Notes: generated from the letters alone by a model not told the origin. A stretch of DNA of 33,519 bases from Methanomassiliicoccales archaeon UBA147 (GCA_002496385.1 DAJR01000056.1:1-33519), one strand, 5' to 3'. Positions 7,549 to 16,010 are shown, counted from the first letter of the stretch. Translations and numbers: made by a program.

Positions 7549-10503
7549 TTGAACTGCATTTCTTGCGGTAGCCATTCAGGGGATGGGTTACTCTGCCCCA
7601 AGTGTTCGGGCCAGGACACCCTGGTTCCGATTTTCAATTTGATTGGCCATTCCACCTTCACCGAGATAAGGCACCATGCCGCGCTCAGAATAGGCATCGG
7701 CCCATCGGCGGCCGGGAGCCCAGCAATGGCACCCCTGCCGTCATTGAAGCAGGAGACGGACATCATCGGCAGGAAACTCGAGACCGGGGGAGACCCGGAC
7801 GTCCTGGCGCGCAGATTGGAAAGGGTCCTTGTGAACACAGGGATACCCGAGGAGATGAGGAGCGGAGAGAATCTTTTCTCCAGGGAGTGCGCAGAAACCG
7901 CGCAGAACCTCATCGGGCTGGGCGAGGGACTCCGCTCGGAGGGCGCCAAGTTCTCCCCCCGCGCCGAAACATTGCTGGGAAACCTCAAATGGATGAGCAA
8001 ACCTGTCTTTTCCGGTTCCAGGCTGGTCGACTCACGGTCGCGGGAAGACCGGATATCCAAGGATTCGGGGGAGATCCTCGAGCATTACCGAAGGGCGACC
8101 GCGAAGGACAGTGGATATGTCCCGGCAATCAAAAACCGGGCATTGCTTCTTTTTACATCGGGCCGGTTTGCCGAGGCCCTAGACGCATGCGGCTCCCTGG
8201 CCGAGCGTTCACCAGAGGACCCGTACATATGGCATCTGCAGGGCATGGCGCATCTTCAGCTCGGCTACAATGAGGAAGCCATCAGGAATTTCGACAGCGC
8301 CCTGAGGATATCGTCCAAGAGCCCCGAAATCTGGACTGAGAAGGGCTGGGCGCTCATGAAACTTGAAAAGTACCCAGAGGCGGCAAGCTGCTTCGACAGA
8401 TCCATCCAGCTGGAACCGCGCAACCCGGAGGCACTCACCGGCAAGGGCGATGCGCTGACCAGAACAGGACAAATCGCCCTCGCGCTGGAGGCGTACGACA
8501 GGGCGAAGGGCATGGGTCCGAAGCCCTCGTTCATCACCAGGAGAGCGCTGCCCCCCGAAAAACCCGAACCCATCTTGAAGACAATTCAAAAGGAAGAGGC
8601 GATAATTGCAGGCCTGGAAGCGAAACTTGGGGCAGAACCGGCCCGGGAACCGCTGCCCCAAACCCAGTCAATGGCACCGGAAACACATATCAAAATCACT
8701 GAGCGTAAGGAAGCGCGGGCCGAACCGCGCGAGGAACATCCCCCGGAAAAACTGGCGAAGGAGCCGGTGGAACTAAAATTGGAAGCCGAACTGGAAACCG
8801 TGCTGCAATCAAAAGACAGGGAACTCGCATCGGAGAATGCTCCCGCCGTGCCAGCTGCCAGCGCCGAGGGGCCAGATTCGCCCGACCTTGAGATTCCCAA
8901 ACCCGTTGAGCCTGCACCTGTCCAGGAAGCCCCGAAGAAAGAGAAGTCCCCGCGCTCGCTGGCAGAGATGTTCATCGGCGGACTCACAATCCCCGAGGAA
9001 GAGGAGGAGCCCGAAGAGGAAGAGGATGAGTGGCCAAGCCTGCCGGACGAGGTTGAACTGCCCAACAACGGGAATGAGGACGACGAACCCATCCTGGGTC
9101 CGCTGATGGGAGTGCCAAACGCGAAACCTGCGCCTGAAACCCGGACGCCCGACGATGAATTCAAGGAAATGCTCGGCGAGATCGACGAGATTGAAGCCGG
9201 CGCAGCCAAGGAAGCTGAGTCCACTTCCGCCGACGCTCTTCGAAAGTTCATCGACCGCGAGGACTACGATGAAGGGTTGAATTTCGCGGACAAAGCCCTG
9301 TCAGACAACCCCGACGATGCGGTGACTCTCGCTCTCAAAGGCAGCATCCTCCTGTCCCTGGACCGGGCGGAGGAAGCCCTGGAAGTTCTCAACAGGGCAA
9401 TTCAAAAGGACCCGCGCCATGCCGATGCCCATGTCTACCGCGGCCGGGCCTATTACGACCTGGAGGTCTATGACAAAGCGTTCGAATCCTTCGAGAATGC
9501 GATCAGGGTTGAAACAGGCAATGTGGAAGCCAGGCTCATGATGGGAGAGTGCCAGCTTGCCACCGAAAAGTACGATGACGCGATCCATTCCTTCAGCGAG
9601 GTCATCGAGCTCGACAAGGAGAATACCGCCGCCTGGCTTGGGATTGGCGACGCCTTCATGGGGCTGGACCGCGAGGATGACGCCTCGAAATGCTATGAGA
9701 AAGTTACCGTTCTGGACCCGGGCGACCCGGATGGGTGGAGCAGGATGGGCGATGTGCTGGTCATAAAGGGAAGATGGGGCGGGGCCCTCCAGATGTACAG
9801 CAGGGCCATCAAGGTCGATGCCGAATACGAGGACGCCTATCTCAAGAAAGCGACGCTTTTAATGAAGAGGAATATGGTGGAGGAAGCGGACGCTGCATAT
9901 GCCCAGTTGCTCGAAGTTTTCCCGACTCACCCGGATGCTCTCAATGGACGGGTCGAGTGCCAGATCCGCAGGGGAAAATGGGGCGCGGCGCTCCAGTCCC
10001 TCAAGTCGGTCCTGAGGCTGCACCCGGACAATGCCAAAGCCTGGGCATTGCAGGGAGACGCTTTCAGGGAAGACGGGCGTGTCTCGGAGGCGAAGAAACC
10101 TTACGATACCGCATTGGCTATGGACCCCGATGATTTCACGGCGCTCCTGGGGAAAGGCCGGCTGATGCTCGACAACGGCGGGTACAACGAGGCAATAGAG
10201 CTTTTCCGCAAGGCCATCGACATCGACCCGGAGAATTCCTTTGTCTGGAGATACCTTGGGGACGCCCAGAGGGAGATCGGCAAGGAGAAGGAATCACTCA
10301 AGTCGCTGGAGATGTCGGTCGACCTAGGAGACAACATCCCGGAGAACTGGATGGCCTATGGCAGGGCGCTCCACGAGTCCGGCCGTTATCCTGAAGCCAT
10401 CGAATGCTTCGACCGTGTCACGAAGTTGAGCCCGAACAGCCAGGAAGCGGAGAAATGGCGCGAGCAGAGCGCCAAGAGGCTCTTGAAGGAGGCGGGACAT
10501 TGA
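7549..10503 (+). CDS. Large TPR protein with N-terminal zinc ribbon
   Basis: 984 residues, no enzymatic domain recognised. Seen: a short zinc ribbon (Cys3, Cys6, Cys16, Cys19; CISCGSHSGDGLLCPKC), a helical region, a first TPR array (about 180-325), a long low-complexity proline/glutamate-rich linker (about 350-550) including an acidic run near 480-505, and a second long TPR array (about 558-977, roughly a dozen repeats with the W-L-G-Y-A-F-A-P pattern). TPR arrays are protein-interaction scaffolds. The start is TTG at 7549, chosen because GGTGA lies 6 nt upstream and a TATA-like TTTTTATG lies near 7511; no ATG is suitably placed. It is followed 48 nt later by a second TPR gene of identical length, so the two are probably co-transcribed and may act together. 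Target unknown. Confidence 0.85.
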   Translation: MNCISCGSHSGDGLLCPKCSGQDTLVPIFNLIGHSTFTEIRHHAALRIGIGPSAAGSPAMAPLPSLKQETDIIGRKLETGGDPDVLARRLERVLVNTGIPEEMRSGENLFSRECAETAQNLIGLGEGLRSEGAKFSPRAETLLGNLKWMSKPVFSGSRLVDSRSREDRISKDSGEILEHYRRATAKDSGYVPAIKNRALLLFTSGRFAEALDACGSLAERSPEDPYIWHLQGMAHLQLGYNEEAIRNFDSALRISSKSPEIWTEKGWALMKLEKYPEAASCFDRSIQLEPRNPEALTGKGDALTRTGQIALALEAYDRAKGMGPKPSFITRRALPPEKPEPILKTIQKEEAIIAGLEAKLGAEPAREPLPQTQSMAPETHIKITERKEARAEPREEHPPEKLAKEPVELKLEAELETVLQSKDRELASENAPAVPAASAEGPDSPDLEIPKPVEPAPVQEAPKKEKSPRSLAEMFIGGLTIPEEEEEPEEEEDEWPSLPDEVELPNNGNEDDEPILGPLMGVPNAKPAPETRTPDDEFKEMLGEIDEIEAGAAKEAESTSADALRKFIDREDYDEGLNFADKALSDNPDDAVTLALKGSILLSLDRAEEALEVLNRAIQKDPRHADAHVYRGRAYYDLEVYDKAFESFENAIRVETGNVEARLMMGECQLATEKYDDAIHSFSEVIELDKENTAAWLGIGDAFMGLDREDDASKCYEKVTVLDPGDPDGWSRMGDVLVIKGRWGGALQMYSRAIKVDAEYEDAYLKKATLLMKRNMVEEADAAYAQLLEVFPTHPDALNGRVECQIRRGKWGAALQSLKSVLRLHPDNAKAWALQGDAFREDGRVSEAKKPYDTALAMDPDDFTALLGKGRLMLDNGGYNEAIELFRKAIDIDPENSFVWRYLGDAQREIGKEKESLKSLEMSVDLGDNIPENWMAYGRALHESGRYPEAIECFDRVTKLSPNSQEAEKWREQSAKRLLKEAGH

Positions 10504-10551
10504 GTTTGGATATCTGTCGTCTGCCGCATACCGGCACGGGGGTGAATTGAG

Positions 10552-13506
10552 ATGCTTGGCTGGAACCCCGCACCCAACCGGCTCGTCACCATAATAAACG
10601 ACATGCCCCAGGAGGAATTCCTGGCTGTCACATCCAAGCTTCTCAAGGAGATGAGGTTCAACATTACCAAGGAAGACTCGACAGGCAAATACCTCGAATT
10701 CGAGGCCACCAGGGAGGGCGAGGACCCGGGCAGGGTCTTCCTAATCAGAGCCGTGAGAGGTTCGAAGAAGGTCACCCCCGAGGAGCTGCAGACGGCCGTC
10801 GGCAGGAAGAAAGGTGCCACGGAGATGAGCCCGGTCTTCATCTCGACCGGCGGGTTCACTGAGGATGCGGACAAATACGGGGAACTGCTGAACATCAGCC
10901 TGGCTGACGGGGAGAAACTCAAGCTTCTGCTCCAGAAGTTCAACATGGCTGACGAACTTGAAGAGAGGGCCAACAAGAGGACGGTCGAGAGCGAGGGCGA
11001 TCGGTTCCTGCCCAGCATCGACGAGCTCGAGAACAACATGAGGTGGGGCAATGACTTCTATGCCTCCGGTAATTTCAGAAAAGCTGTCGAGTATTACGAT
11101 TCTGCGATTCGCCTGAAATCCCAGTATGATCTTGCCTGGCTCATGAAGGGGAATGCCCTCAGTGCCTTGGGCATGTACGAGGAGGCCGTGGAATCCTTCA
11201 AGAAGGTCCTGGAGTACAATCCGAACAGCGAGGAGGCATGGTACAACCTGGGAGCCACGATGTATCATATGGGCAGGTACGATGACGAACTGGCCTGCTA
11301 CGACAAGGCGCTCGAGCTGAGGCCGGAGTTCGCCAAGGCTTGGAACAACAAGGGAGCCACGCTGCACCAGCTTGGAAAATTCGAGGAGGCGGTGATGTGC
11401 TATGACAGGGTTCTCAGGACCGAACCGGACAATGCGCACGTCCTCAACAACCGCGGGGTCGCCCTGAAGAATCTGAAGAATTACGATGAGTCCCTGAAAT
11501 CCTTTGACAGGGCAATCCGTAAGAAAGAGGATTACACAGATGCCTGGCTTAACAAAGGAATCCTTCTCCAGGAGATGGGGCGATTCGACGATGCCGTGAA
11601 GTCATACGATGAAGTCCTTGGCAAGTGGAGGAGTCCGGAGGTTCTCTGTCAAAAAGGAACAGCCCAGGCAATGGCGGGAAAGTACCGCCAGGCCATTAAA
11701 AGTTATGACGAGTCCCTTGCCCTGAAACCCGGTTGGACCGTCGCCCTGGAGGAAAAGGGGAAGGCAGAGGCGATGCTGAGGGAGAGCGCAGCCAACGAGG
11801 CGTTGCTGGCACAGGAGAAGGCGCGCCAGGAGATTGGGAAACGGCCAACCGTCGCTCCCCCCAGACCCGAGCCCGGGGAGAGCTGCCCGAGATGCGGCGC
11901 ACCGCTCGGCCCGAGCGCCAGGTTCTGTCCCGGATGCGGAATGCCCATCACCGAGGACGGCGAAATGCCCCTGCCGGTCGGAAAGCCCGTCCAGCTGGAA
12001 GCCATCGAGGAGGAGGAAGCGCTCAGAAGGGCACTGGACAGGGAGGAATACCTTCTCGACAGATCACGATTGCTGCGGTCAAACAACCAGCTGGATGCCG
12101 CGCTGAAGGCCATGGAAGAGGCCCTGGGAATAAGCGAGAGGGCGGAGGCATGGCTGGAGAAGGGCATCGTCCAGGGCACCATGGAGAGGTGGAAGGATGC
12201 GGCAGGCTCATTCGACCGCGCCCTTGCTGCAGAGCCTGACAATTTCCTGGCCCTCTGTAACAGGGAGATCGCGCTCACCAACATGAACAGGCTCGACGCT
12301 GCGCTGGAAACGAACAGGAAGATCACAGAAATGGAACCGGATTGGCTGCAGGGATGGCTCAGGCGCGCAGGGCTTTTCATCAGGCAGGGAAAGCTGCCCG
12401 AAGCGGTGGAGTGCCTCGACAAGGCCACCGAGGTCGCGCCCGGATTTGTCGAGATATGGAATGCACAGGGGGTTCTCCTGATGCACATGAAGAAATTCGA
12501 TGAGGCGGTCCTGTCCATGGACAGGGCCATCCAGATCGATCCGGACTTTGCCGAGGCCTGGAGCAACAGGGGGGCGGCGATGATCGCCGAGGGCCAGTTC
12601 GAAAAGTCCATCCAGTACCTTGACAGGGCCATCGACATCGACCAGGAGAATCCCGACGCCTGGGGCAACAAGGGGAGCGCGCTTTACAGCATGGGCAGGA
12701 TGGAAGAGGCCATCGAATGCTTTGACGAGGCTCTGACTATTACAAGAACGGAATTCCTGCTGAACGCAAAGGGCTGGGCGCTGCTGGGGAACGACGACCC
12801 GTCCGCGGCCATCGAGGCCTTCGACGAGGCCATCGCAATGGACAGGGACTACGCAGAGGCATGGAACAACCGCGGCGTGGCATATTCCCGGAAGGGAGAG
12901 ATCGCCGAAGCCTTCGACTCGTTCGAAACTGCCCTCTCGCTCGCCCCGGATTTCGAGGATGCACGCAAGAACAGGAATGCCGCTGCCAAAAAGATAGAGC
13001 AGAGTGCCGGAGAGCCGAAAACAGGTAAATCGGGCGGAACCAAGCCAACGACCAAGATAAAGGGCAAGCCCGAGTTCGAGGAGGCGGTGAAGGCCGCCGA
13101 GGAGCTGGAAGAGGAAGATATGGAGGCCGAGGAGTTCCGGTGCCCGCACTGCAACGCGCTCGGTTCGCTGGATGACGTTTTCTGCGAGAAATGCGGACAG
13201 AAATTCACCGTGACCATGAAGGAGGATGCGGCCGAGGAGAAGCTCGAAGATTTGCTCGAAGAGGGAGAGAAGAAACCTGCCAGGAAGGCCGGAAAGAAGA
13301 AAAAGCAGGCCAAGAAGACCAGGCAGGACATCATAGAGGAGATGGTCACAGTTCCGGGCGTGGGATATGCCAAAGCCGGCCTGATTGCCGATGCTGGCTA
13401 TGATTCCGAGGCAAAGCTCAGGAAGGCCGATGCCGAGGACCTGGCTAGTATCCCGGGGATTGGGGAAGGGCTGGCGCGCAAGATTAAACGCAAGTTCAAA
13501 GGATGA
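10552..13506 (+). CDS. Mrr-like / TPR / zinc-ribbon / helix-hairpin-helix multidomain protein
   Basis: 984 residues. Domains in order: an N-terminal region like the Mrr restriction-endonuclease fold (about 15-130; ends VFISTGGFTEDADKY..NISLADGEKL), TPR array 1 (about 165-415), zinc ribbon 1 (about 444-464, CPRCGAPLGPSARFCPGCG), TPR array 2 (about 490-815), a lysine/glutamate-rich segment, zinc ribbon 2 (about 863-884, CPHC...CEKCG), and a C-terminal helix-hairpin-helix pair (about 927-984, VPGVGYAKA and IPGIGEGLA). The Mrr-type catalytic D and QxK residues are not visible (IRAVR replaces QxK), so it is probably not a nuclease. HhH and zinc ribbons suggest nucleic-acid binding, the TPRs partner binding. 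Start ATG with GGGGTGA just upstream. Role unknown; possibly a DNA- or RNA-associated scaffold. Confidence 0.8.
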   Translation: MLGWNPAPNRLVTIINDMPQEEFLAVTSKLLKEMRFNITKEDSTGKYLEFEATREGEDPGRVFLIRAVRGSKKVTPEELQTAVGRKKGATEMSPVFISTGGFTEDADKYGELLNISLADGEKLKLLLQKFNMADELEERANKRTVESEGDRFLPSIDELENNMRWGNDFYASGNFRKAVEYYDSAIRLKSQYDLAWLMKGNALSALGMYEEAVESFKKVLEYNPNSEEAWYNLGATMYHMGRYDDELACYDKALELRPEFAKAWNNKGATLHQLGKFEEAVMCYDRVLRTEPDNAHVLNNRGVALKNLKNYDESLKSFDRAIRKKEDYTDAWLNKGILLQEMGRFDDAVKSYDEVLGKWRSPEVLCQKGTAQAMAGKYRQAIKSYDESLALKPGWTVALEEKGKAEAMLRESAANEALLAQEKARQEIGKRPTVAPPRPEPGESCPRCGAPLGPSARFCPGCGMPITEDGEMPLPVGKPVQLEAIEEEEALRRALDREEYLLDRSRLLRSNNQLDAALKAMEEALGISERAEAWLEKGIVQGTMERWKDAAGSFDRALAAEPDNFLALCNREIALTNMNRLDAALETNRKITEMEPDWLQGWLRRAGLFIRQGKLPEAVECLDKATEVAPGFVEIWNAQGVLLMHMKKFDEAVLSMDRAIQIDPDFAEAWSNRGAAMIAEGQFEKSIQYLDRAIDIDQENPDAWGNKGSALYSMGRMEEAIECFDEALTITRTEFLLNAKGWALLGNDDPSAAIEAFDEAIAMDRDYAEAWNNRGVAYSRKGEIAEAFDSFETALSLAPDFEDARKNRNAAAKKIEQSAGEPKTGKSGGTKPTTKIKGKPEFEEAVKAAEELEEEDMEAEEFRCPHCNALGSLDDVFCEKCGQKFTVTMKEDAAEEKLEDLLEEGEKKPARKAGKKKKQAKKTRQDIIEEMVTVPGVGYAKAGLIADAGYDSEAKLRKADAEDLASIPGIGEGLARKIKRKFKG

Positions 13507-13543
13507 GAGAAACGATTCAGTGCAAGAGCTGATTAATATGTTT

Positions 13544-13608
13544 CGCCCGACGAATATGGGTCGGGCGAGTACCTGGCATCCCCGGGCCAAGGCCCGGGGT
13601 TTTCCAGG
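13544..13608 (+). terminator. Two strong stem-loops after the TPR gene pair
   Basis: First stem: CGCCCGAC (13544-13551) with GTCGGGCG (13560-13567). Second: CCCCGGGCC (13580-13588) with GGCCCGGGG (13591-13599), extended by CCTGG (13572-13576) and CCAGG (13604-13608), with TTTT directly after the inner stem. They lie between convergent genes and probably end transcription. The right side also borders the repeat at 13655, so they may belong to a mobile-element remnant. Confidence 0.5.
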
Positions 13609-13654
13609 ATATAGTAAACAGAACGGGTCAATTGAACTCAAAATGAAGATAGAA

Positions 13655-13761
13655 CCCCGCCCTCATAAGCATTGTAGCTCATTGACATTTGTCAACATCA
13701 ATGCGAATGAGACTAATTGCTCATTATCATAAATGAACCGCAATTAGTTGCACAGGCGGGG
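13655..13761 (-). repeat. Structured ~107-bp repeat, copy 1 (interior oriented minus)
   Basis: The ends form a closing stem, CCCCGCC (13655-13661) with GGCGGGG (13755-13761). Inside are CTAATTGC/GCAATTAG (13713-13720 / 13740-13747), GCATTG/CAATGC (13669-13674 / 13699-13704) and TTGAC/GTCAA (13682-13686 / 13691-13695), giving a multibranched fold. The interior is homologous, inverted, to the copy at 15852-15959, with matching compensatory base changes. It is followed by CATGCTGGGG and an ATGCC that pairs back with GGCAT. Found between convergent genes. Probably an IS200/IS605-type remnant, MITE or structured RNA; no transposase gene is present. Confidence 0.6.
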
Positions 13762-13798
13762 CATGCTGGGGTAAAATGCCTCTCAGAATATATAGAGT

Positions 13799-14065
13799 TC
13801 AAATCTTGGTAAGAGCAAACACGCGCGCATTCTGGACGCCCGGAACGGAGCCGATGGTCTGCTCGAGCCTGTCCATCATGCCTTCCTCGTCCTCGACCAC
13901 GATGTTCATCATGAGCGCCTGGAGGCCGAACGCTATCGGCTTTATCTCGACCTGCTCTATCTTGCCGGTGCCCCTGACCTTGTCCTCGACATCCGCCCTC
14001 ATCTTGCCGAGGTCTATCTCCAATCCTTCCGGCATTATCTCGAATGTCACCAAAACCTGTCCCAT
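13799..14065 (-). CDS. ef1b: Translation elongation factor aEF-1beta
   Basis: Guanine-nucleotide exchange factor that recycles aEF-1alpha-GDP during elongation. 88 residues, the typical archaeal length: a single ferredoxin-like domain starting MGQVLVTFEIMPEG and ending VPGVQNARVFALTKI, with the conserved IKPIAFGLQAL segment. The ATG at 14065 lies 9 nt after the stop of the upstream zinc-ribbon gene; GAGGTGA spanning that stop is the ribosome site. This pairing of a small zinc-ribbon gene with EF-1beta recurs in archaea, which supports both calls. Confidence 0.96.
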   Translation of the reverse strand: MGQVLVTFEIMPEGLEIDLGKMRADVEDKVRGTGKIEQVEIKPIAFGLQALMMNIVVEDEEGMMDRLEQTIGSVPGVQNARVFALTKI

Positions 14066-14074
14066 GCAATCACC

Positions 14075-14242
14075 TCACGGGCCCGCGTATCCGCAGTCCG
14101 GGCATCCGTACTCCACACTCTGGTCTCTGCACTGGGCGCACCTGCCAAGCTCTTTCACTCCGCAGCCGGGGCACTTGAATACCACGTCGCCCTTTCCTGT
14201 CAATCTGGTGCCGCATGAGGCACAGGCATGTTCCTTGTCCAT
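14075..14242 (-). CDS. Small four-CxxC zinc-ribbon protein upstream of aEF-1beta (HVO_2753-like)
   Basis: A 55-residue protein with four CxxC knuckles: CASC, CPGC, CAQC and CPDC, enough for two zinc sites. It begins MDKEHACASCGTRLTGKGD and ends CPDCGYAGP. Such short proteins are regularly encoded just upstream of aEF-1beta in euryarchaea; the haloarchaeal member HVO_2753 is a known two-zinc protein. The molecular role is unsettled; translation-linked by context. The start ATG is about 27 nt after a TATA-like ATATATACC (near 14268-14276), so the transcript is probably leaderless. The stop overlaps the ribosome site of the next gene. Confidence 0.88.
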   Translation of the reverse strand: MDKEHACASCGTRLTGKGDVVFKCPGCGVKELGRCAQCRDQSVEYGCPDCGYAGP

Positions 14243-14371
14243 GATTATCGAGCATCGGATATTCGCAGGGGGTATATATTTTTGTATGATAAGTCCCGGC
14301 CCTAAGTCCAGCTGACACTAGAGCGATAGAACCACCCAAAGGGTTAAATCGGGCATCGTTTTTCCCAAGTT

Positions 14372-15442
14372 ATGGTTTCCAAGCCCGAGATAATGAAGCT
14401 TCTTTCGGGATATGACCCGGCCAGCATCACAATTGCGACCGTCTGTTCTCATAGCTCGCTCCAGATCTTCGCCGGCGCCCGCAAGGAGGGGTTCCGCACG
14501 CTGGGCATCGCCATCGGCAAGGCCCCGAAATTTTACGACGCTTTTCCGCTGGCCAAGCCGGATGAGTTCTTCGTCGTGGACAAGTACGAGGACATAATAG
14601 CCAGGGCCGGGGAGCTGGCAAAGAAGAATGTCATCCTGATACCGCACGGCTCCTTCGTGGAATACCTGGGAGCCAAGCGCTTCGCCGAGATACCGCTGCC
14701 CACATACGGGAACCGCGCGGTCCTGGAATGGGAGTCGGACCGGGATATCGAGAGGGACTGGCTCACCTCGGCGGGATGCAAGATGCCAGGGCTCATCAAG
14801 AACCCGAAGGACATCGACCGGCCGGTGCTGGTAAAATACCACGGCGCGAAAGGCGGCAGGGGCTTTTTTATCGCCAAAGATTACAAGGACTTCAAGATGG
14901 GAATAGACCTCAGCCAGAAATTCAATATACAGGAATATATATTAGGCACTAGATATTATTTGCATTACTTCTATTCCCCGATAAAAAAGGAAGGATACCA
15001 GTTGTCCAAGGGCACGCTGGAGCTCATGGGCATGGACCGTCGTGATGAAACAAACATAGACGAGATCTACAAGCTGGGTGCGCAGGAGGAACTGAAGCGG
15101 CTTGACATCTACCCGAGCTTCGTAGTTACCGGCAACATACCGTTGGTCATCAGGGAATCCCTCCTGCCGAAGGTCTTCGAGATGGGCGAGAAGGTCGTCG
15201 AGCGCTCAATCGAACTATTTGGCGGCATGATTGGCCCGTTCTGCCTGGAAACGATTGTCAATGACAAGCTGGAGTTCTATGTGTTCGAGATATCTGGGAG
15301 GATAGTGGCTGGCACCAACCTGAATGTCTCAGGCTCGCCTTACTCTGACATGATAGAACCCGGGATGTCCACGGGGCAGAGGATAGCCCGCGAGTTGAAG
15401 GAAGCTATCAATACAGGAAAATTGGAAGATATTGTCAGTTGA
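14372..15442 (+). CDS. purP: 5-formaminoimidazole-4-carboxamide ribonucleotide synthetase
   Basis: PurP catalyses the formate- and ATP-dependent conversion of AICAR to FAICAR in archaeal purine synthesis, replacing the folate-dependent PurH step. 356 residues, normal family length. Seen: the N-terminal TVCSHSSLQIFAGARKEGF segment, the ATP-grasp core with the glycine-rich VKYHGAKGGRGFFIAK (about 153-168), QEYILGTRYYLHYFYSP, and the metal/ATP-binding FCLETIV...FYVFEISGRIVAGTN near the C-terminus. The ATG at 14372 lies about 27 nt after a TATA-like GGTTAAATC, so it is probably leaderless and monocistronic. The related purO-type cyclohydrolase is not in the window. Confidence 0.96.
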   Translation: MVSKPEIMKLLSGYDPASITIATVCSHSSLQIFAGARKEGFRTLGIAIGKAPKFYDAFPLAKPDEFFVVDKYEDIIARAGELAKKNVILIPHGSFVEYLGAKRFAEIPLPTYGNRAVLEWESDRDIERDWLTSAGCKMPGLIKNPKDIDRPVLVKYHGAKGGRGFFIAKDYKDFKMGIDLSQKFNIQEYILGTRYYLHYFYSPIKKEGYQLSKGTLELMGMDRRDETNIDEIYKLGAQEELKRLDIYPSFVVTGNIPLVIRESLLPKVFEMGEKVVERSIELFGGMIGPFCLETIVNDKLEFYVFEISGRIVAGTNLNVSGSPYSDMIEPGMSTGQRIARELKEAINTGKLEDIVS

Positions 15443-15444
15443 AA

Positions 15445-15657
15445 TCACGGGGCGGCAGAAGTTATCATGCTCCAGATGAACCATAACACCAACAGGATCA
15501 ATCCCGCTGCTATCAGGAACCCGACAAGCTTCGCGCTTCTGGAATATGGGATGTCGGATTTCACAGCGGAACCCGAGTAATACGTGGGCGCAATTCCGCT
15601 CCCGCTAAAGACTGGCACATTTGGCCTGCTTCCCCTCGTCTGCCTCTCTCTGGTCAT
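15445..15657 (-). CDS. Small protein with one C-terminal membrane helix
   Basis: About 70 residues from the ATG at 15657: a soluble arginine/glycine/serine-rich N-terminal half (MTRERQTRGSRPNVPVFSGS) and one transmembrane helix near the end (LVGFLIAAGLILLVLWFIW). The start was chosen because a TATA-like GTTAAATAG lies about 27 nt upstream, the same spacing as at purP; longer frames begin with TTG at 15708 or ATG at 15678, 15669 or 15666. It converges on purP with only 2 nt between the stops. A tail-anchored topology is likely. I do not recognise the family; Sec61beta was considered and not supported. Confidence 0.55.
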   Translation of the reverse strand: MTRERQTRGSRPNVPVFSGSGIAPTYYSGSAVKSDIPYSRSAKLVGFLIAAGLILLVLWFIWSMITSAAP

Positions 15658-15776
15658 GAAGTTCATCATCGTAAGCATTCTATTTAACTCTTTTGTGGGA
15701 ATTCCCAAGGTAGATAAAATTGGCTAGGTTGTATAGATTGGTCTTTGGTCCACTCATTATGCCGATTTAAACACCC

Positions 15777-15796
15777 CCCAGCCCTCACAGGCTGGG
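15777..15796 (+). terminator. Hairpin at the left flank of structured repeat copy 2
   Basis: CCCAGCC (15777-15783) pairs with GGCTGGG (15790-15796) around a 6-nt loop. This type of short GC hairpin commonly marks the ends of IS200/IS605-family elements; here it lies about 55 nt before the repeat at 15852. It could also act as a terminator. Confidence 0.45.
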
Positions 15797-15851
15797 TGCC
15801 CTAAGTATGAAAAACGGAATCGTGTCACATGCTTGATTAACAATTCAAGTA

Positions 15852-15959
15852 CCTCGCCCTTGCAACTAATAGCCAGTTCAAAATGTATGTGGGCCATTAG
15901 TCTCACTCGCATCGATGTTTGTAAAAGGCAACTGAGCTACGATGCTCGTACAGGCGAGG
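15852..15959 (+). repeat. Structured ~107-bp repeat, copy 2 (interior oriented plus)
   Basis: Closing stem CCTCGCC (15852-15858) with GGCGAGG (15953-15959). Inner stems: CTAATAGCC/GGCCATTAG (15866-15874 / 15892-15900, one mismatch) and GCATCG/CGATGC (15909-15914 / 15940-15945), the latter enclosing a short weak stem. The same stems exist in copy 1 with different paired bases. Followed by CATGCTG as in copy 1. It lies in the 319-bp gap between two minus-strand genes, which otherwise holds only hairpins; no open frame of interest. Confidence 0.6.
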
Positions 15960-16010
15960 CATGCTGATTGGTTTTGAGAGTATACGCTACGCTAAGCTTG
16001 AGGCTCGTTT

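Noticed and set aside
10552..10950. Active Mrr restriction endonuclease
   Set aside because: The fold-like pattern is present, but the catalytic Asp and QxK are not, and no methylase is adjacent.
12208..13641. Long open frame opposite the second TPR gene
   Set aside because: It lies wholly antisense to a well-supported gene, has no ribosome site and gives no recognisable protein; it follows from GC-rich codon bias. The same holds for other long antisense frames opposite gyrB, ileS, pheS and leuS.
15445..15657. Sec61beta (SecG) identity for the small membrane protein
   Set aside because: Single C-terminal helix and size fit, but the conserved residues before the helix in archaeal Sec61beta are not seen.
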